Origin: Fidelibacterota bacterium
Lineage (GTDB): Bacteria; Fidelibacterota; UBA2242; JAFGTP01
NCBI GenBank assembly: GCA_021735285.1
Contig: JAIPHI010000047.1
Location: 1-15,810 of the forward strand
DNA length: 15,810 nucleotides
Direction: 5' to 3'
Made by a program: the position numbers and the translations under genes. The notes under the pieces are model-generated. The model had not been told where the DNA came from and ran no database searches. It saw only the letters and a list, made by a program, of their open reading frames with translations. Positions 15,027 through 15,810 of this stretch are shown here, in pieces; position 1 is the stretch's first letter, and each line of letters opens with the position of its first letter.

Positions 15027-15810
15027 TTAATGCTTAAAAACTCGTTTGCCAGTAAAAATCATGAACATATCGTGTTCATTACAGGCTTCAATCACTTCAT
15101 CATCCCGAATACTACCTCCCGGCTGAATCACTCCGGCGATTCCATATCTGTTCGCTAGATCGACTGAATCCCGAAAAGGGAAGAAAGCATCTGAGGCCAT
15201 TATTACACCATCCAGGTCTAGGCCTGCTTCTTCTGCTTTCCTGATGGCAATTTTTAGAGAATCTACTCGTGACATCTGACCAGCACCTACACCCACTGAG
15301 CCTTCCCCATCAGCCAATACTATAGCATTCGATTTAACATTTTTAATTAGCCGCCAGCCTATTCTGAGAGCTTTTAGATACTCCTCTGTTGCCTTATTTT
15401 CAGTGACTATCTTCCACTCATTTTCTTCTTTCTCAGATAGTTTTTGTTTATCCTGAACCAATTTACCCCGGCCATATTTTTGTGCCTGTCGCTCAATCTT
15501 TAAACCATCTTCATCAGGTATTAATATTCTTAGATTTTTCTTTGATTTAAGCACCTCTAAAGCCTCCTCTTCATACCGGGGAGCTATTACGCATTCGAGA
15601 AAGCTCTTTACCATTTCCTCGGCTAATTCTTTTGATACTTTTTCATTGAGGCTGACAATCCCTCCGTAATAACTCTTAGGATCAGGCTTAATTGCTCTCA
15701 AATAAGCTTCCTTAAGATTCTCACCTGTCCCAAAACCACAGGGATTCATATGTTTAATTAAAGCGCAACAGGGCTCTTTCAGGTGCATATCATTAACAAT
15801 ATCGTAAGCT
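15027..15810 (-). CDS. purH: Bifunctional purine biosynthesis protein PurH, C-terminal AICAR transformylase part; 5' end beyond window
   Basis: The reading frame is open through the window edge: seven codons before ATG 15788 read AYDIVND and match the family, so that ATG is internal, not the start. About 260 residues are visible, all from the AICAR formyltransferase domain, which transfers a formyl group from 10-formyl-tetrahydrofolate to AICAR. Motifs: IKHMNPCGFG, with the Lys-His pair used in catalysis, KNVKSNAIV, GAGQMSRVDS, MASDAFFPFRD, IQPGGSIRDDEVI and the C-terminal end FTGKRVFKH (a variant of the usual RHFRH). The IMP cyclohydrolase half would lie outside the window. In several Bacteroidota purH precedes mreB, as here, so the linkage is probably old. 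Confidence 0.96.
   Translation of the reverse strand, partial: AYDIVNDMHLKEPCCALIKHMNPCGFGTGENLKEAYLRAIKPDPKSYYGGIVSLNEKVSKELAEEMVKSFLECVIAPRYEEEALEVLKSKKNLRILIPDEDGLKIERQAQKYGRGKLVQDKQKLSEKEENEWKIVTENKATEEYLKALRIGWRLIKNVKSNAIVLADGEGSVGVGAGQMSRVDSLKIAIRKAEEAGLDLDGVIMASDAFFPFRDSVDLANRYGIAGVIQPGGSIRDDEVIEACNEHDMFMIFTGKRVFKH

Overview
The window is AT-rich bacterial DNA. All 15 genes I can support lie on the minus strand, packed into tight co-directional runs, so transcription goes from high to low coordinates. Several features point to a low-GC member of the Fibrobacteres-Chlorobi-Bacteroidetes (FCB) superphylum or a neighbouring candidate phylum: the order purH-mreB-mreC-mreD-mrdA-rodA, a short GT5-only 'glycogen synthase' next to a surface lipoprotein, two PorV/PorQ-type outer-membrane barrels, and an M6-protease-like secreted protein after PorV. 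The exact lineage cannot be fixed from this sequence.

Layout in order of transcription. (1) 15810-9687: the 3' part of purH, then the complete cell-elongation (Rod) gene set mreB, mreC, mreD, PBP2 (mrdA) and rodA. Neighbours here abut or overlap (purH-mreB 20 nt, mreB-mreC 0 nt, mreC-mreD 2 nt, mreD-mrdA ATGA overlap, mrdA-rodA 0 nt). (2) After a 116-nt gap, 9570-4206: five linked genes. They encode a CpoB/YbgF-like coiled-coil/TPR protein, a truncated and motif-poor GT5 protein, a DNRLRE-like lipoprotein, a PorV/PorQ/FadL-like barrel and a TPR lipoprotein. (3) After a 191-nt gap with a possible promoter, 4014-2255: glyA and nrdR, 2 nt apart. (4) After a 220-nt leader ending in a terminator-like hairpin, 2034-1: a PorV-family protein with an acidic Asp/Gly loop, and the 5' part of an M6-like secreted protein whose zinc-binding motif has been lost.

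The Rod genes form a standard peptidoglycan elongation machine: the MreB filament, the MreC/MreD membrane scaffold, the RodA glycosyltransferase and the PBP2 transpeptidase. The following five-gene block is mostly cell-envelope (lipoprotein, barrel, TPR lipoprotein, periplasmic coiled coil) but holds one apparently cytosolic gene that looks like a dead glycosyltransferase. That block and the PorV/pseudo-M6 pair are the least conventional parts. glyA/nrdR and purH are one-carbon, purine and deoxynucleotide housekeeping genes.

I found no rRNA, tRNA, CRISPR array, insertion sequence or phage gene. No intergenic stretch exceeds 300 nt.
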